A stretch of DNA of 49,048 nucleotides. Origin: Alphaproteobacteria bacterium (GTDB lineage Bacteria; Pseudomonadota; Alphaproteobacteria; Acetobacterales; Acetobacteraceae). Below, one piece after another: positions 48,933 to 49,048 of the stretch (its first letter is position 1; each line of letters begins with the position of its first letter). The notes under the pieces are model-generated. The model had not been told where the DNA came from, did no database searches, and saw nothing but the letters and a program-made list of their open reading frames with translations. The stretch is taken from NCBI GenBank assembly GCA_026400815.1, contig JAPLOI010000038.1, positions 1 through 49,048 on the forward strand, given 5' to 3'. The translations under genes and the position numbers were made by a program.

Positions 48933-49048
48933 GGGGCCGGGGCCTTCGTGACGGTTCTGTGAGGTGATGGTGGGCCCTGGGCGGGGGTTGCGCCATTGCG
49001 GGGGGCGCAGGGCTGGGGTGATACGGTGTTGTTTTGTTAGTGGAATGA
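48933..49048 (-). other. Upstream region of the fourth pump; no gene seen
   Basis: The last 116 bp hold no convincing coding frame. On the minus strand TATCAC (near 49018-49023) could be a -10 box, with a weak -35; this is a guess. No operator palindrome is visible. Confidence 0.25.

Overview
The window looks like a piece of chromosome from a GC-rich alphaproteobacterium, most likely of the family Acetobacteraceae (order Rhodospirillales). The grounds are the alphaproteobacterial flagellar regulators FlbT and FlaF next to a short flagellin, an EipB (DUF1849) envelope protein, the bc1 complex encoded as petABC, hopanoid side-chain genes, and an IS5/IS1031-like insertion sequence. The family assignment is inference. 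No rRNA, tRNA or CRISPR array was seen.

Layout. 1-135: end of an IS5-family element whose terminus abuts the hemF stop codon. 135-4933: hemF, then petA-petB-petC (cytochrome bc1) with a strong terminator, then mtnP. 5064-15449: eipB, and a long minus-strand operon beginning with a MarR regulator, followed by an EmrA-type membrane fusion protein, three tandem DHA2-family MFS pumps, a DUF2256 protein, a D-2-hydroxyacid dehydrogenase, a GST-like protein and a VOC protein. Most junctions overlap by 4 bp or are separated by only a few bases. 15541-29181: a flagellar block with flgE-flgK-flgL, flagellin, flbT, flaF, a DUF1217 gene, a TPR-methyltransferase and a TPR-GT41 (OGT/FlmG-like) glycosyltransferase on the minus strand, and fliK-flgD diverging on the plus strand. 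Two divergent sigma-54 promoter candidates sit between flgE and fliK.

29250-36373: a D-aminopeptidase-like serine hydrolase, a MOSC protein, an EamA transporter, a D-aminoacylase-like amidohydrolase, an MntA/HepT toxin-antitoxin pair in which HepT has an apparent internal deletion, and two secreted proteins of unknown function. 36378-41342: a minus-strand run tusA - HDAC-like deacetylase - xseB - ispA - hpnM - hpnI - hpnK. It links farnesyl diphosphate synthesis to hopanoid transport and glycosylation. 41513-47348: a PEP-CTERM protein, an SDR and alpha/beta hydrolase pair, two divergent cytosine-deaminase-like amidohydrolases, and an SDR that lacks the catalytic residues. 47412-48932: a fourth DHA2 pump.

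The most unusual signals are non-coding. Four copies of an AT-rich, doubly palindromic, REPIN-like element (115-130 bp) lie between genes and six of their eight edges are stop codons. A 248-bp cluster of six perfect palindromes bounded by 13-bp inverted repeats separates two convergent genes. A nested cruciform and a 23-bp perfect hairpin lie between the VOC gene and eipB. The most interesting protein-level signals are the three tandem efflux pumps, the paired TPR-methyltransferase and TPR-glycosyltransferase beside flagellin, the shortened HepT, and the SDR without its Ser-Tyr-Lys triad.
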